Shown here: one piece after another, positions 45,001 through 53,466 of the stretch
Position numbering within the stretch: the first letter of the stretch is position 1
How the letters are laid out: each line of letters opens with the position of its first letter
NCBI GenBank assembly: GCA_902489795.1
Contig: CABUBU010000003.1
Coordinates: forward strand, 1 to 64,000
Direction: 5' to 3'
Length of the DNA stretch: 64,000 nt
Origin: an uncultured Azospirillum sp.
GTDB taxonomy: Bacteria > Pseudomonadota > Alphaproteobacteria > RF32 > CAG-239
Made by a program: the position numbers and the translations under genes
The notes under the pieces: model-generated
Database searches by the model: none
Told to the model about the DNA's origin: nothing
Seen by the model: only the letters and a program-made list of their open reading frames with translations

Positions 45001-46068
45001 CTGAACCCTTCCGGCAAGCTGATCGGTCATTTGTTTCCCGACGGACACGTCTATGACGCCAAAGGCGTATCAATGGGCAAAATGTACAGTGACGGCATGA
45101 GCTTTTACAACCATGTGCCGGGCAATCCAGCAGCTTCCGGGCTGATTGCCGATTTTGACGGCAATATCGTTGGCCAGACCGGCTACAACGGCGAAGTCGT
45201 CAACCGTTTCGGCGAAAGACTCGGCAGGGTGGATGCCAAAGGTGTCTTCTTTGACGCAAACGGCGAATACAAGGGGGCGGTGCTCAAACGCGGCGCGGCC
45301 ATCGGCTATGACGGTGCGTTCCTCGGCTACAGCCTGACCGACGGCCGGGTGGTGAATTTTGACGGCAAAACGGTCGGCCGCAGTTCTTCCGACGGCAAGG
45401 TGCTGAATTCGGATCTGGAAGTGGTCGGAGAGGTTATCCCCGAAAACATCGTCATTGACATCTGGGGCGCCTACAAGGGGCGGGTCAATTCTCTAGGCGA
45501 CGTAATCGACCTTAAAAACAATAACGTAACCGCCATTTTGCCGGGTGGTTCGACCGACAAGAACCTGAGTCTGCTCAAACGCGGCGCGGTCATTGACTTC
45601 GGCGGCAAGGTGATCGGCACGGTCATGCCCGACGGCAGTGTAATTGACGTCTTGAACATCAATATTGGCCGGGTTTTGTCCGACGGCAGCGTGATCAACA
45701 ATTCAGGTAAGCTGATCGGCGAAGTAATTGACGGCGACATCGTCATCGACGACGCGGACAAAGTGGTCGGCAGCGTCAACTTTGCCGGCATTGTCACCGG
45801 CCGCAGCGGCGAAGTGATCGGCCGCAGCCTGTCTTCCGATCTGGCGGTGGACAATAACGATGCCGTTCTGGGACGGATTTATAAAATCGGTACCGCCATT
45901 CTCGGCAATGACGGCCAGTATGCCGGACGCCTGCGTTATGACGGCAGCGTCATCGGCCGCGACGGCAAAATCATCGGCTACCTGAAAAGCAACGGTTCGT
46001 TTGTCAATCTGGATAAAAAAGTTGCCGGCTACGCTTTACAGGAAGTGGCTAAAAATCGGAGGAACTAG
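42001..46068 (+). CDS. Membrane-anchored giant repeat protein, N-terminal partner of a split VirB10
   Basis: The 1355-residue protein has a short cytoplasmic N-terminus and one membrane helix (about 19-39), the VirB10 anchor topology. An Ig-like HYDIN/ASH-type domain follows at about 85-185: PLGQVVLGTD, then CSGKLLRGKETCDVTMSWTP. A CNFC pair lies near 200. From about residue 225 to the end it is a tandem array of units near 17 residues with consensus DGNVIGxVxxDGxVVD, by length some 65 units. The repeats are tight in the first 500 residues and degenerate later. It lacks the VirB10 C-terminal barrel, which is in the next gene. The repeats resemble those of DUF3659-type proteins and may form a beta-solenoid. 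Confidence 0.8.
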   Translation: MSKEVLTHSESYIKKTNRIILAVGITSFVVFLFGLYLLFSSDEPIDEYEEPVFTDNDDALNVVDNTPVQESIEFSTVGNTEVPLTATPNPVPLGQVVLGTDAKNVLTLGTNGKTSVMIISVQLAEAPFDGFEFNDNCSGKLLRGKETCDVTMSWTPVVAGNVQNNFIVSWHESNVSQNSAKAEKVPVYGNAVNKEDCNFCETVPGASGSGTATAPTAKKMQRAIVGPGGAVIGYADEDGYVYDENGNVIGRVNENGLAVDGEGNIIGVANNRKLVYDDNNNVIGYVNPDGTMVDVDGNVTGRMLPDGTVVDNDGNVVGKAVDMGYVYDENGNIIGRVMPDGTVVDLNGNVIGRVNEKGEVVDADGNVIGHVTKSGQVAVDGDGNIIGVVMPDGSVVDANGEVVGRVDENGNVIADKNLDAKSVRRRLAYDKDGNVMGYVDEKGNVVDFDGNTIGRSRPDGTLVNLRGEEIGSAGTAGNLLAYDKDGKVMGYVDDDGSVIGADGKKIGELLPDGSLVDGQGNVIGRVDNSGRRLAYDKDGNIIGYIDENGNVVDFAGNVIGKVQPDGSIVDADGNVIGKAGPAYQRLAYDKDGNIIGYIDENGNVVDFDGNVIGKMLEDGTIVDENGNIIGRAGTVNRKLAYDKDGNVIGYVDENGNVVDFNGNVIGKMLPDGTIVDLDGNPIGEVAGFSQIVLDKFGKISGYVGKNGEVYDKDGNIVGYVDENGNVVNSTQTILGRLIQEQMIPVTPQGEILGKVNSNGTVENDRKQIVGRILSNGLVKNPSGSKIVARLVRGGLVVGLGCKNIGYLEKDGVIRKSNEDTGYKVNADGVVVDESGAYVGEVVTPGPVFDNTCTMIGEVDTDGIVRDGGGSYVGCVNPDGTVLDEKGEIVGGVSRSGIALSYDGNFLGTVNSNGLVFSPQGEAVGCVGTYGDVFDKKGGYVGRVLENTYAYDLEGNFLNMVNESGRVSIKGQSAGKLLAHNVLVDENNKIIGVAMPEKTAVLNPSGKLIGHLFPDGHVYDAKGVSMGKMYSDGMSFYNHVPGNPAASGLIADFDGNIVGQTGYNGEVVNRFGERLGRVDAKGVFFDANGEYKGAVLKRGAAIGYDGAFLGYSLTDGRVVNFDGKTVGRSSSDGKVLNSDLEVVGEVIPENIVIDIWGAYKGRVNSLGDVIDLKNNNVTAILPGGSTDKNLSLLKRGAVIDFGGKVIGTVMPDGSVIDVLNINIGRVLSDGSVINNSGKLIGEVIDGDIVIDDADKVVGSVNFAGIVTGRSGEVIGRSLSSDLAVDNNDAVLGRIYKIGTAILGNDGQYAGRLRYDGSVIGRDGKIIGYLKSNGSFVNLDKKVAGYALQEVAKNRRN

Positions 46069-46070
46069 CA

Positions 46071-49000
46071 TTGAAACTTAAGTTGGGCAAAATCTTGACG
46101 TTATCAGTGAAAACCGCAGCGGCAGTCGGCTGTCTGGCTTTTAGCGTTTCCGTTGCTTCGGCTCAGGAAATCACCGCCATTGACTTTAACGGCGACCTAA
46201 TCGGCAAAGTAATCCCCGATGGCAAGGTCGTCAGCTTTGAAAACCAGCTGATCGGCAACATTACGGCCGACAGTCTGATCGTCAATTTTGAAGGCAACCT
46301 GATCGGCGGCGTGGTGCCGAAAGGGATTGCCATCGGCAACGACAACCGTTTGCTCGGCAAGGTGAACAATGACGGTACCGTGCGTCTGGCCACCGGCAAA
46401 ATAGTCGGCAAGGTGCTGCCCAACGGTTTGGTCGTCGATGACCGCTTTTCGGTTTTGGGTGCGGTGCTGTTTCCCGGTTTGGTTTATTCCGACAGCGGCG
46501 AAACCGTCGGCCGGCTGACCGGTGACGGCTTGTATTCCAATCTGCAGGGACAGAACATCGGCTTTGTTTCCCCCGACGGTTATGCTTACCGCCGGGTCGG
46601 TAACGATTATGTGATCGACGGCCGGCTGATTTCCTCCAAAATGGTGATTGACGCAGGGGGCAAGTTTATCGGCAGCATTGCTCCGGGCGGCAAAGTGACG
46701 GATTTTGAGGGCAAGGCGATCGGTCTGATCAAAGCCAACGGTTTTGCCTACGATAATCAGGATAAGATTATCGGCCGCATCGTCAAATCGGGCTATGCTT
46801 TCGATAACGGCGGCAAATATATCGGTTTTGTAACTTACAACGGCGAGGTCGTCGCCAAAAACAAGGTGATCGGACGCCTGCTGATTGACGGTACCATTGC
46901 CGATGCCAAAGGCGAAGTTATCGGCTATATGGCGGACATCGCATCGACGGTGACGGACGCCGCCGGCAAATATGTCGGTCGCATTATGCCGGAAGGACGG
47001 ATTGCCAAAGCGCGCAATTTTGTCGGCACTATGGGGCCGCGGGGACTGGTTTTCGGCGCCGACGGGGTCGAAAATGGCCGGTTGGCGGTAACCGGACCGG
47101 TGTTTGACTATCGCGGCACCTTAAAGGGACACGCCTTAAGAAACGGGCAGGTAATTCTGCTTGGCGGCACGCCGGTAGGTACCGTTTACGGCAGCCGCGC
47201 TTCCGACTATAACGGCCGCGGCATCGGCATGACTTTTGAAACCCGTCTGGTCGTCGATTCCTTAAACCGGGCGCTGGGTGTTAACGGCATCGGCTCCGCC
47301 TATATCGACGGAGAAGAAAAGAAATTTCTGTCGCCTTTCGGTTATGTTTATAATGCGGACGGCGGCATCGACGGCAACCTGCTGCCGCTGGGCGGAATCT
47401 ATAATTTGAGCGGCAAGACGGTCGCTTTTGTGCATCCGAACGGCGAAATGGTCAATAACAACGCGATAATCAGCGGACGGCTGACGCAATACGGCTACGG
47501 CGTTGATGAAAAAAACCTGATTCTCGGTAAAAATATCGATGTCGGCTATGCCGTTGATGATCGGGGAAACAGTCTGGGCATTCTGGCGGACGGCAATATG
47601 CTGCTCGACAAGTCGTTGAAGACCGTCGGCAAAATTTTGCCCGACGACGAAGTCGTTTCCGACCTGAATAACCCGAATGCCATGATGCCGGTTGTCGGCA
47701 AAGCGCGTGCCCGCAGCCTGGCGCTTGGTTTTCAGGGACGTTTTATCGGTTATGTGGACAGTAGCGGAACGGTTCGCGACACGGGCGCTTCCGTCGTCGG
47801 CAAAGCCGGTGCGGGAGACGTTGTTTTTGACAACGGTGGCATTGTTGTAGGCGGCACCGTTTCTTATATGCCGGTGATTGATGATCAATGTGAGTTTGTC
47901 GGAGTGACGGCGGCGCAGGGCGAAGTCCGCAACTACCGCGAAGTCAATATGGGACGTCTTTTGCCCAACGGACAGGTTTTTTCAGTCAACAATACGATTA
48001 TCGGTCATGCGGTAATACCGGGTGTGGTGATTGACTTTAACGGCAATATGGTAGGCACTGTTTCTGCCAACGGTAAGGTGCTGAATTACGCCAACCAGAA
48101 CCTCGGCTGCCTCAACCGCCGCGGTCAGCTTTTGAACGGCAAAGGTGCGCAGACTGGTAAACGGGTGGAAGTGGCACCGGTGATGAATTTCAACAATGTG
48201 ATTACCGGTCGCTCAACGCTCGACGGTACCGTAATTAACGCTCAAAACAGTGTCATCGGTTATATTCGTCCGGACGATTCTGTCAGTTCCAAAACCGGGC
48301 TGCCGACCGGCATTTTGTTCAAATACCGTTTTGCTTTCGGCAATGACAACAAGCTGATCGGCACTGTCAACGACAAAGCGGAAGTGATCAACGGTCGCGG
48401 CGAAAAGAGCGGTATGGTCGATTTCGACGGCAATGTCGTCATCGGCGGCGAAAAGGCGGGATATGCCCTTTATGACATGTATATTTACGACAACAATGAT
48501 ATGGTCAGCGGCTATATTACCGCCGACGGACAGGTGCTGTCGCTGAGCAATCAGAATCTTGGCGCCCTGACCAGAGGTTTTCTGGTCAACAAGAAAGGCA
48601 AAGCGATCGGTCGCGGCAACCGTGATTTCCATATCCGTGACAATTTGAACGCCATTCTCGGCGAACTGAGGCTTGACGGTCGGGTTCTGAGTGCGGAAAA
48701 CGAGCTGGTCGGCACCTTGGGGGCTTCCGGCGACATCATTTCCGCCGCCGGCGAGGTGATTGCCCGCGCCCGACCGCTGCAGTTTTACGAAGCGGTGAAA
48801 AGACAGCCAATTTATGACAAGGACGGCAACATTATCGGTTATGTTTCGCCCCGCTTACAGGCGGTGGACGCCAAGGGCAGGGTGATCGGCCGCATCAGCG
48901 CCGATGAGCAGCAGCTTGCCATTGCTGCCGATGGCAGGGTTCTGGGGCATATTGACGCCAACGGCAACGTACTTGACAAGGACGGTAAGGTTGTTGGCAA

Positions 49001-51071
49001 ACTTCTTCCTGATGGAAGTATTGCAGCCATCTCGTCCGTCATTGGCCAAGTTGATGAAAAAGAGCGAACGCTTGCATTTGATGCATCTGGAAACCTCTTG
49101 GGTTATGTCGATGACAATGGTAATGTTGTTGATAGCAAGGGAAATATTGTAGGCAAGGTTAACGAAAAGAACGAGGTTGTTGATCTTAGCGGAAATGTGG
49201 TAGGCAAAGCAGATCCTTCAAAGAAAGGAAAAATTGCTCGTGATAAATCCGGAAATATTATCGGTTATGCAGATGAAAGCGGAAATGTGTTTGGCAAAGA
49301 CGGTAAGATCATCGGTACGGTCAGTGCTGACGGCAGCGTCATTGAAAAAGGTGCACAGATCATAGGTATGGCCGGAGAAAAGCGCAAACTGGTTTATGAC
49401 AAAAACAACAAAGTTATCGGTTATGTCGACGCCAAAGGAAAAGTGCTTGATTTTAACGGCAATGTTGTCGGTGAAGCGGTTGAAGGCGGGGAAATTGTTG
49501 ACGCCCGCGGCAATGTCATCGGTCAACTGAACAAAGACGGTTCGGCCATCAGTCTGGACGGTTCGGTGATCGGCAATACCAAATTGAACTGGTATGAGAA
49601 GCCGCAGCCCGCTCAGCCGGTGGAGTTGCCGGAAGTCGGCGCGCGAGAGGTTGCCGACGTCGGTCAGTTCAAACGTTCGCTGAACATTGCGTTGACGCCG
49701 GACGGCGAATATCTGGGCGATATTCTGGAAGACGGCAATGTCGTTGACAAAAAGGGAACGGTTATCGGCAAATTGCTGCCGGACGGTTTGATCGTAGACG
49801 GCGAAGGCTCGCTGATCGGTATTGAAGAAGCGGCCAAAAAAGCCGATACCGGCGAAATGTTCGTTCCGGCCGGAACTTTCGGCCAGGGCGGCGCGTACGG
49901 CACCGGTACCGGCGGCGGCAACCTCGGTCCCGGCGGCGGTTTTGGTCCGGGCGAGCGTTATGATCCGCAGCGGGCGGCGGCTTTGCAGACGGCGCAAAAC
50001 GAGCGCCGGCAGGGAATGTACGTCGGCAAAATCAGTTCCAGCATCCGCAAGGAGGCGTTTGACGGCTACCAGAAAGACTGGCAGGAACAGGGCATTGACA
50101 AGGTTATTTCTTCCTGGCGGGTGGACATGAGCGAAATGATTTTGGCCGACAAGCCGATTCCGGCTGTTATTGCCCGTTCCATCGATACGCAGAACCCGGT
50201 GCCGATTACGGCGTTTGTTGAGCGCAACGTCTATGCCGAAGACGGCAGGAACATCGTCATTCCGGCCGGCAGCCGGCTGATGGGCGAACTCGGCGGCACT
50301 GCCGGCGGCGGTGGTACCGAAACCGCTTCGGAATCCGCGCGCATTACCATTGTCTGGCAGCGGCTGATTCGTCCCGACGGCGTATTGTTTACCTTCCAGG
50401 GCGAAACCGGTGACGCGCAGGGACGCGGCGGCGCGCTGGGTTATGTTGACCAGCAGCTTGGCAAGAAATACGGCATGCCGCTGATTACCACGCTTTTAAC
50501 CAGCGCAACCAGCTATATGATGGCGACCGATGAAGAAGAAAGCACCATGGATTCGGAAACGTCCCGTCAACAGGCGGCCAATGACGCGCGTCAGAATTTC
50601 ATTGACCAGATGAACCAGATTTTTGAAATGATCCTGTCCGACAAGACCAACATCCGCGCGCTGACCTATGTTCCGGCCGGTACCCGTATCATCGTCTATC
50701 CGAAAGTCGACCTGTGGCTGAGAACGCTGGAGCGTGATGCCGATGCCTCGACCAACATGAAGAAGAAAGATGTGCTGATCGACGATAAGGAAGCACAGGA
50801 TCGTATTGCCACGCAGGCGGCTGAACGTCGGATCAAACAGGCCGGCGGTGGTGGCGGCTCGGCTTCCTCTCAGGTCGTTTACGAATCTGAGAAAGCTGAA
50901 GTTCAGCCGGTTCTGCTGGAGGACAGCAGCGCCAAACAGTCTGGCCGCGCGCCGGCTTCGACGGTCGGTGCCACGCCTCCGCCTCCGCCGAGTATGGGCG
51001 GCGGTTCGTCTTCTTCGTCGTCTTCTTCTTCTTCTTCTTCATCAAGCAGCGGCGTACCGCAGTTGTTTTAA
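46071..51071 (+). CDS. virB10: Giant repeat protein ending in a VirB10/TrbI barrel domain
   Basis: The 1666-residue protein has a signal peptide to ASAQ (about residue 32) instead of a membrane anchor. DGNVIG-type repeats continue to about residue 1180. A Gly-rich linker follows, then the VirB10/TrbI C-terminal domain at about 1340-1580: VISSWRVDMSEMIL, VIPAGSRLMGEL, ITIVWQRLIRPDG, YMMATDEEES and YVPAGTRIIVYPKVDLWLR. The tail is basic, then Pro-rich and poly-Ser. VirB10 barrels form the outer-membrane channel. The start is TTG 46071, 7 bases after GGAGGA and just past the previous stop. Bases 48985-49380 use different codons from the rest (see findings). Confidence 0.88.
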   Translation: MKLKLGKILTLSVKTAAAVGCLAFSVSVASAQEITAIDFNGDLIGKVIPDGKVVSFENQLIGNITADSLIVNFEGNLIGGVVPKGIAIGNDNRLLGKVNNDGTVRLATGKIVGKVLPNGLVVDDRFSVLGAVLFPGLVYSDSGETVGRLTGDGLYSNLQGQNIGFVSPDGYAYRRVGNDYVIDGRLISSKMVIDAGGKFIGSIAPGGKVTDFEGKAIGLIKANGFAYDNQDKIIGRIVKSGYAFDNGGKYIGFVTYNGEVVAKNKVIGRLLIDGTIADAKGEVIGYMADIASTVTDAAGKYVGRIMPEGRIAKARNFVGTMGPRGLVFGADGVENGRLAVTGPVFDYRGTLKGHALRNGQVILLGGTPVGTVYGSRASDYNGRGIGMTFETRLVVDSLNRALGVNGIGSAYIDGEEKKFLSPFGYVYNADGGIDGNLLPLGGIYNLSGKTVAFVHPNGEMVNNNAIISGRLTQYGYGVDEKNLILGKNIDVGYAVDDRGNSLGILADGNMLLDKSLKTVGKILPDDEVVSDLNNPNAMMPVVGKARARSLALGFQGRFIGYVDSSGTVRDTGASVVGKAGAGDVVFDNGGIVVGGTVSYMPVIDDQCEFVGVTAAQGEVRNYREVNMGRLLPNGQVFSVNNTIIGHAVIPGVVIDFNGNMVGTVSANGKVLNYANQNLGCLNRRGQLLNGKGAQTGKRVEVAPVMNFNNVITGRSTLDGTVINAQNSVIGYIRPDDSVSSKTGLPTGILFKYRFAFGNDNKLIGTVNDKAEVINGRGEKSGMVDFDGNVVIGGEKAGYALYDMYIYDNNDMVSGYITADGQVLSLSNQNLGALTRGFLVNKKGKAIGRGNRDFHIRDNLNAILGELRLDGRVLSAENELVGTLGASGDIISAAGEVIARARPLQFYEAVKRQPIYDKDGNIIGYVSPRLQAVDAKGRVIGRISADEQQLAIAADGRVLGHIDANGNVLDKDGKVVGKLLPDGSIAAISSVIGQVDEKERTLAFDASGNLLGYVDDNGNVVDSKGNIVGKVNEKNEVVDLSGNVVGKADPSKKGKIARDKSGNIIGYADESGNVFGKDGKIIGTVSADGSVIEKGAQIIGMAGEKRKLVYDKNNKVIGYVDAKGKVLDFNGNVVGEAVEGGEIVDARGNVIGQLNKDGSAISLDGSVIGNTKLNWYEKPQPAQPVELPEVGAREVADVGQFKRSLNIALTPDGEYLGDILEDGNVVDKKGTVIGKLLPDGLIVDGEGSLIGIEEAAKKADTGEMFVPAGTFGQGGAYGTGTGGGNLGPGGGFGPGERYDPQRAAALQTAQNERRQGMYVGKISSSIRKEAFDGYQKDWQEQGIDKVISSWRVDMSEMILADKPIPAVIARSIDTQNPVPITAFVERNVYAEDGRNIVIPAGSRLMGELGGTAGGGGTETASESARITIVWQRLIRPDGVLFTFQGETGDAQGRGGALGYVDQQLGKKYGMPLITTLLTSATSYMMATDEEESTMDSETSRQQAANDARQNFIDQMNQIFEMILSDKTNIRALTYVPAGTRIIVYPKVDLWLRTLERDADASTNMKKKDVLIDDKEAQDRIATQAAERRIKQAGGGGGSASSQVVYESEKAEVQPVLLEDSSAKQSGRAPASTVGATPPPPPSMGGGSSSSSSSSSSSSSSSGVPQLF
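51007..51050 (+). repeat. Serine-codon trinucleotide repeat
   Basis: A run of TCT/TCG/TCA codons encodes about 15 serines near the C-terminus of the VirB10 protein. Slippage would change length without shifting the frame. Confidence 0.8.
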
Positions 51072-51080
51072 GGAGGTTAC

Positions 51081-52049
51081 ATGAGCTTTGAAGTATTGGA
51101 ATCTGTTCTGCGACCGCTTTCGTACTGGTACAATCAGGACAATATCGAAGAAGTGGCAATCAACCGCGCCGGCCAGGTCTGGCTGCGCTTGCGCGGCAAA
51201 CGCGCCTACCCCTGGGTGATGTACAAGGACGAAAAGCTGACGAAGGAATATCTGACCGATTTGCTTTATATTGTCGCCAACACCTATGAAATTCCGTTTG
51301 ATCCGGTTGCCGGCAGTCCGGTGGTTTATGCCAGCATTCCCGGCGAACACCGTTTTTCCGCCATTTGCGGCAAAAACGTGATGTATGACGAAGAAGATCT
51401 GACCGGCGGTATTGCGCTTACCATCCGCGTGCACAGTGACGACGTGGCTTTCGGCTTGGGCGACTACGGTTTAAAGCAGGGGGAAAAGCTTCATCAGATC
51501 AATCCGCTGAAAACGATCAAGGATCCGGAAGATCCTTATGAACGGCTGCTGCTCAGCATCAAGCGCGGCGATCATATTCTGGTCAGCGGTGCGACTTCTA
51601 CCGGTAAAACGACGTTTTTGAACAACCTGCTGAAGATTTTGGATATTCATAAACGGATCATCACCATTGAAGATACGCGAGAACTGCTGGTTCCGCATCC
51701 TAACCGCACCCATATCGTGATGTCGCGTACCGAACAGACAAACCAGTTTGACTATGCCAAAATTATCGACTTGGTGGTACGTTTTACGCCCGACGCGATT
51801 ATCGGCGGCGAAATTTCCACCAGTAACGCCGGCGCGCTTTGGGAACTGATGGGATCCGGCCACGACAACTGTCTGGCCACCATCCACGCGGAAAGTTCGA
51901 CCGCCGCTTACGAGGCTTTTGTCGATCGTATTCTGCATACTTATCCGACCATGGATCGCAAGAAAACGATTGAGGAAATGCACCATAAGCTGCGGGTCGT
52001 GCAAATCAACCGTGACGGCAACCTGCGCGCGGTAACGGAAGTTACTTAG
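51081..52049 (+). CDS. virB11: VirB11 ATPase
   Basis: The 322-residue protein has an N-terminal domain and a RecA-like domain with Walker A GATSTGKTT near residue 172, an Asp box IITIEDTREL near 195, Walker B-like DAIIGGEIS near 238, and a His box NCLATIHAES near 265. VirB11 hexamers switch the machine between pilus assembly and secretion. A perfect AAGGAGG site precedes ATG by 6 bases. It is the last gene of the operon; a terminator follows. Confidence 0.94.
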   Translation: MSFEVLESVLRPLSYWYNQDNIEEVAINRAGQVWLRLRGKRAYPWVMYKDEKLTKEYLTDLLYIVANTYEIPFDPVAGSPVVYASIPGEHRFSAICGKNVMYDEEDLTGGIALTIRVHSDDVAFGLGDYGLKQGEKLHQINPLKTIKDPEDPYERLLLSIKRGDHILVSGATSTGKTTFLNNLLKILDIHKRIITIEDTRELLVPHPNRTHIVMSRTEQTNQFDYAKIIDLVVRFTPDAIIGGEISTSNAGALWELMGSGHDNCLATIHAESSTAAYEAFVDRILHTYPTMDRKKTIEEMHHKLRVVQINRDGNLRAVTEVT

Positions 52050-52076
52050 AGCGGGAATTTCCATGTTTTTTTATCA

Positions 52077-52105
52077 AAGCCGAAACCTTGGTTTTCGGCT
52101 TTTTT
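52077..52105 (+). terminator. Terminator of the T4SS operon
   Basis: The stem AAGCCGAAA/TTTTCGGCTT with a 6-base loop is followed by T6, 28 bases past the virB11 stop. Confidence 0.85.
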
Positions 52106-52121
52106 GTAACGGAAAAACCCT

Positions 52122-52453
52122 GCGCCGGGTGCATGGTTGAGGAGAGCTTACTGCTTTTTTCCATTTCGCTCTTTGTCGTTTCCCTTTCCTTGCTTTCTGC
52201 CCTTCTTTTTTCCGCCCTTCCCACCTTTTCCGCTTTGCTCTCCCTCTTTTTCTTTTTCGTTTCCCTTTCCCTTTCACTTTCACTTTCACTTTATCTTCTT
52301 TCTGCCCTTCTTTTTCCCGCTTTTCCCCCCTTTCCCGCTTTGCTCTCCCTCTTCCTGCTTTTTCTTTTTCGTTTCCCTTTCCTTGCTTTCTGCCCTTCTT
52401 TTTTCGCTCTTTTCATCTTTCCCGTTTTGCTCATTGCGTATATAAAACTCCTT
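52122..52453 (-). repeat. Purine-rich element, copy B
   Basis: Read on the minus strand: a leader readable as EFYIRNEQNGK, about 280 bases almost wholly A/G made of three imperfect units each starting GAGCAAA-CGG (near 52431, 52345 and 52240), then a shared end AACCATGC. The first 22 bases of the leader lie in the 219-bp inverted repeat. The long frames here are low-complexity Lys/Glu/Arg and are not called as genes. Confidence 0.65.
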
Positions 52454-52650
52454 CGCCATTGTAAGAAAGACGATCCGGCAATTGTCTTAAAAAGCAAAGG
52501 CGTTTTTTGAATGTGTGTACTGTTTGCACATATGATGCGGATTCCGAAAATACCTTGTTTCTTCGTCCCGAAATATCGAAGAAAGGCGTTTTAGGGCAGA
52601 CGTCGTCTGGAAATAGGAGCTATATTTAGGGAACGATGCCGACGGAAAGG
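52432..52650. repeat. 219-bp inverted repeat, left arm
   Basis: Base-by-base comparison finds this segment identical to the reverse complement of 54770-54988. It contains the 5' part of a decayed IS200-like transposase and, in the other direction, the leader of purine-rich element B. Confidence 0.95.
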
Positions 52651-52956
52651 AGTAGAAATTGTTAAGACCGAAGTTTGTCCGGACATATTCATATGTTACG
52701 GGAGATACCACCTGAATATTCTGTAAGCTCAATAATGGGGTATCTCAAAGGTAAAAGCAGTCTTATGATATACGAAAGATGGGGAAATGCGAAGTTTCGA
52801 TATAGAAACCGAGAGTTTGGGTGTAAAGGGCACTATGTCGATACCGGTGGAAAGAATACCCAAAAGATAGCCGAGTATATCCGAAATCAACTTAAAGAAA
52901 GCGCGGAGAAAAGTCAGTTGACTATGGATTTTGATCCGTTTACGGCAAGCCGGTAA
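52565..52956 (+). pseudogene. tnpA: Decayed IS200-type transposase tnpA (left copy)
   Basis: The reading VPKYRRKAF, stop (TAG at 52592), then GRRRLEIGAIFRERCRRKGVE and TEVCPD matches the IS200/IS605 Y1 transposase N-terminal half. Near 52684 one base appears lost; the frame then continues IHMLREIPPEYSVSSIMGYLKGKSSLMIYE and YVDTGGKNTQKIAEYI with the catalytic Tyr region, ending at 52956. The internal stop plus the frameshift make it inactive. No accompanying tnpB is seen. Confidence 0.85.
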
Positions 52957-53354
52957 TAGTCGCCTTATCAGTCCCTCTTATGCCTTTAAGACGTTGCCGG
53001 CACCGTGAGGATTATATCCGTATACGAAAAACCGTGCGTTTTACACGGGAACCTTTTGCCGCGCATGATGCGAATGGATCGGCACTGGCGTAATTATGTT
53101 CGACGGCCGGCAAACGATGGTGCAATTTTTCGTTTTTTCTCATTTCAGCTGCTTTTTGATCAAAAGACAAAACGGCTTTTCCTGCCGGGTAAGGCATGCG
53201 CTTAAAAACTTTTATAACAGTCTGCTTGTTTTGTGAGCAAAACCGGTTTTTTCTGCGGGCAGGAGGAAAACGTGCCGAAAAGCTTATTTTAAAATTGAAG
53301 GTTAGATGTTGTCGTTTTTAAAATAAAAGTTGTTATATTTATCAAGTTCTGTTT

Positions 53355-53447
53355 TTGCTTTAATTTAAAGAAAGCGGTATATATCCTTGGTCGCAGAGGT
53401 GTGAGAAGAAATGCCGGGTACATATATCCCTGCATGTAGGGATTTTT
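53355..53447 (+). ncRNA. Candidate small RNA 1
   Basis: A promoter TTGCTT, 17 bases, TATATA (53355-53383) is followed about 40 bases later by a terminator stem ATCCCT/AGGGAT with T5 (53426-53447). This predicts an RNA of about 55-60 nt. No open frame of note lies inside. Family unknown. Confidence 0.4.
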
Positions 53448-53466
53448 GCCGTTCTTCAAATAGTTG

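Noticed and set aside
49218..49997. Minus-strand open frames inside the VirB10 gene and similar long shadows elsewhere
   Set aside because: They lie antisense to well-supported genes and arise from codon bias of the coding strand.
26511..52049. Dot/Icm (type IVB) secretion system
   Set aside because: Repeats in the VirB10-like proteins first suggested DotG, but VirB3, VirB4, paired VirB8s with NPxGFTV, a VirB9 and a TrbI/VirB10 barrel indicate a VirB-type system. Only the pilus cluster is IncI-like.
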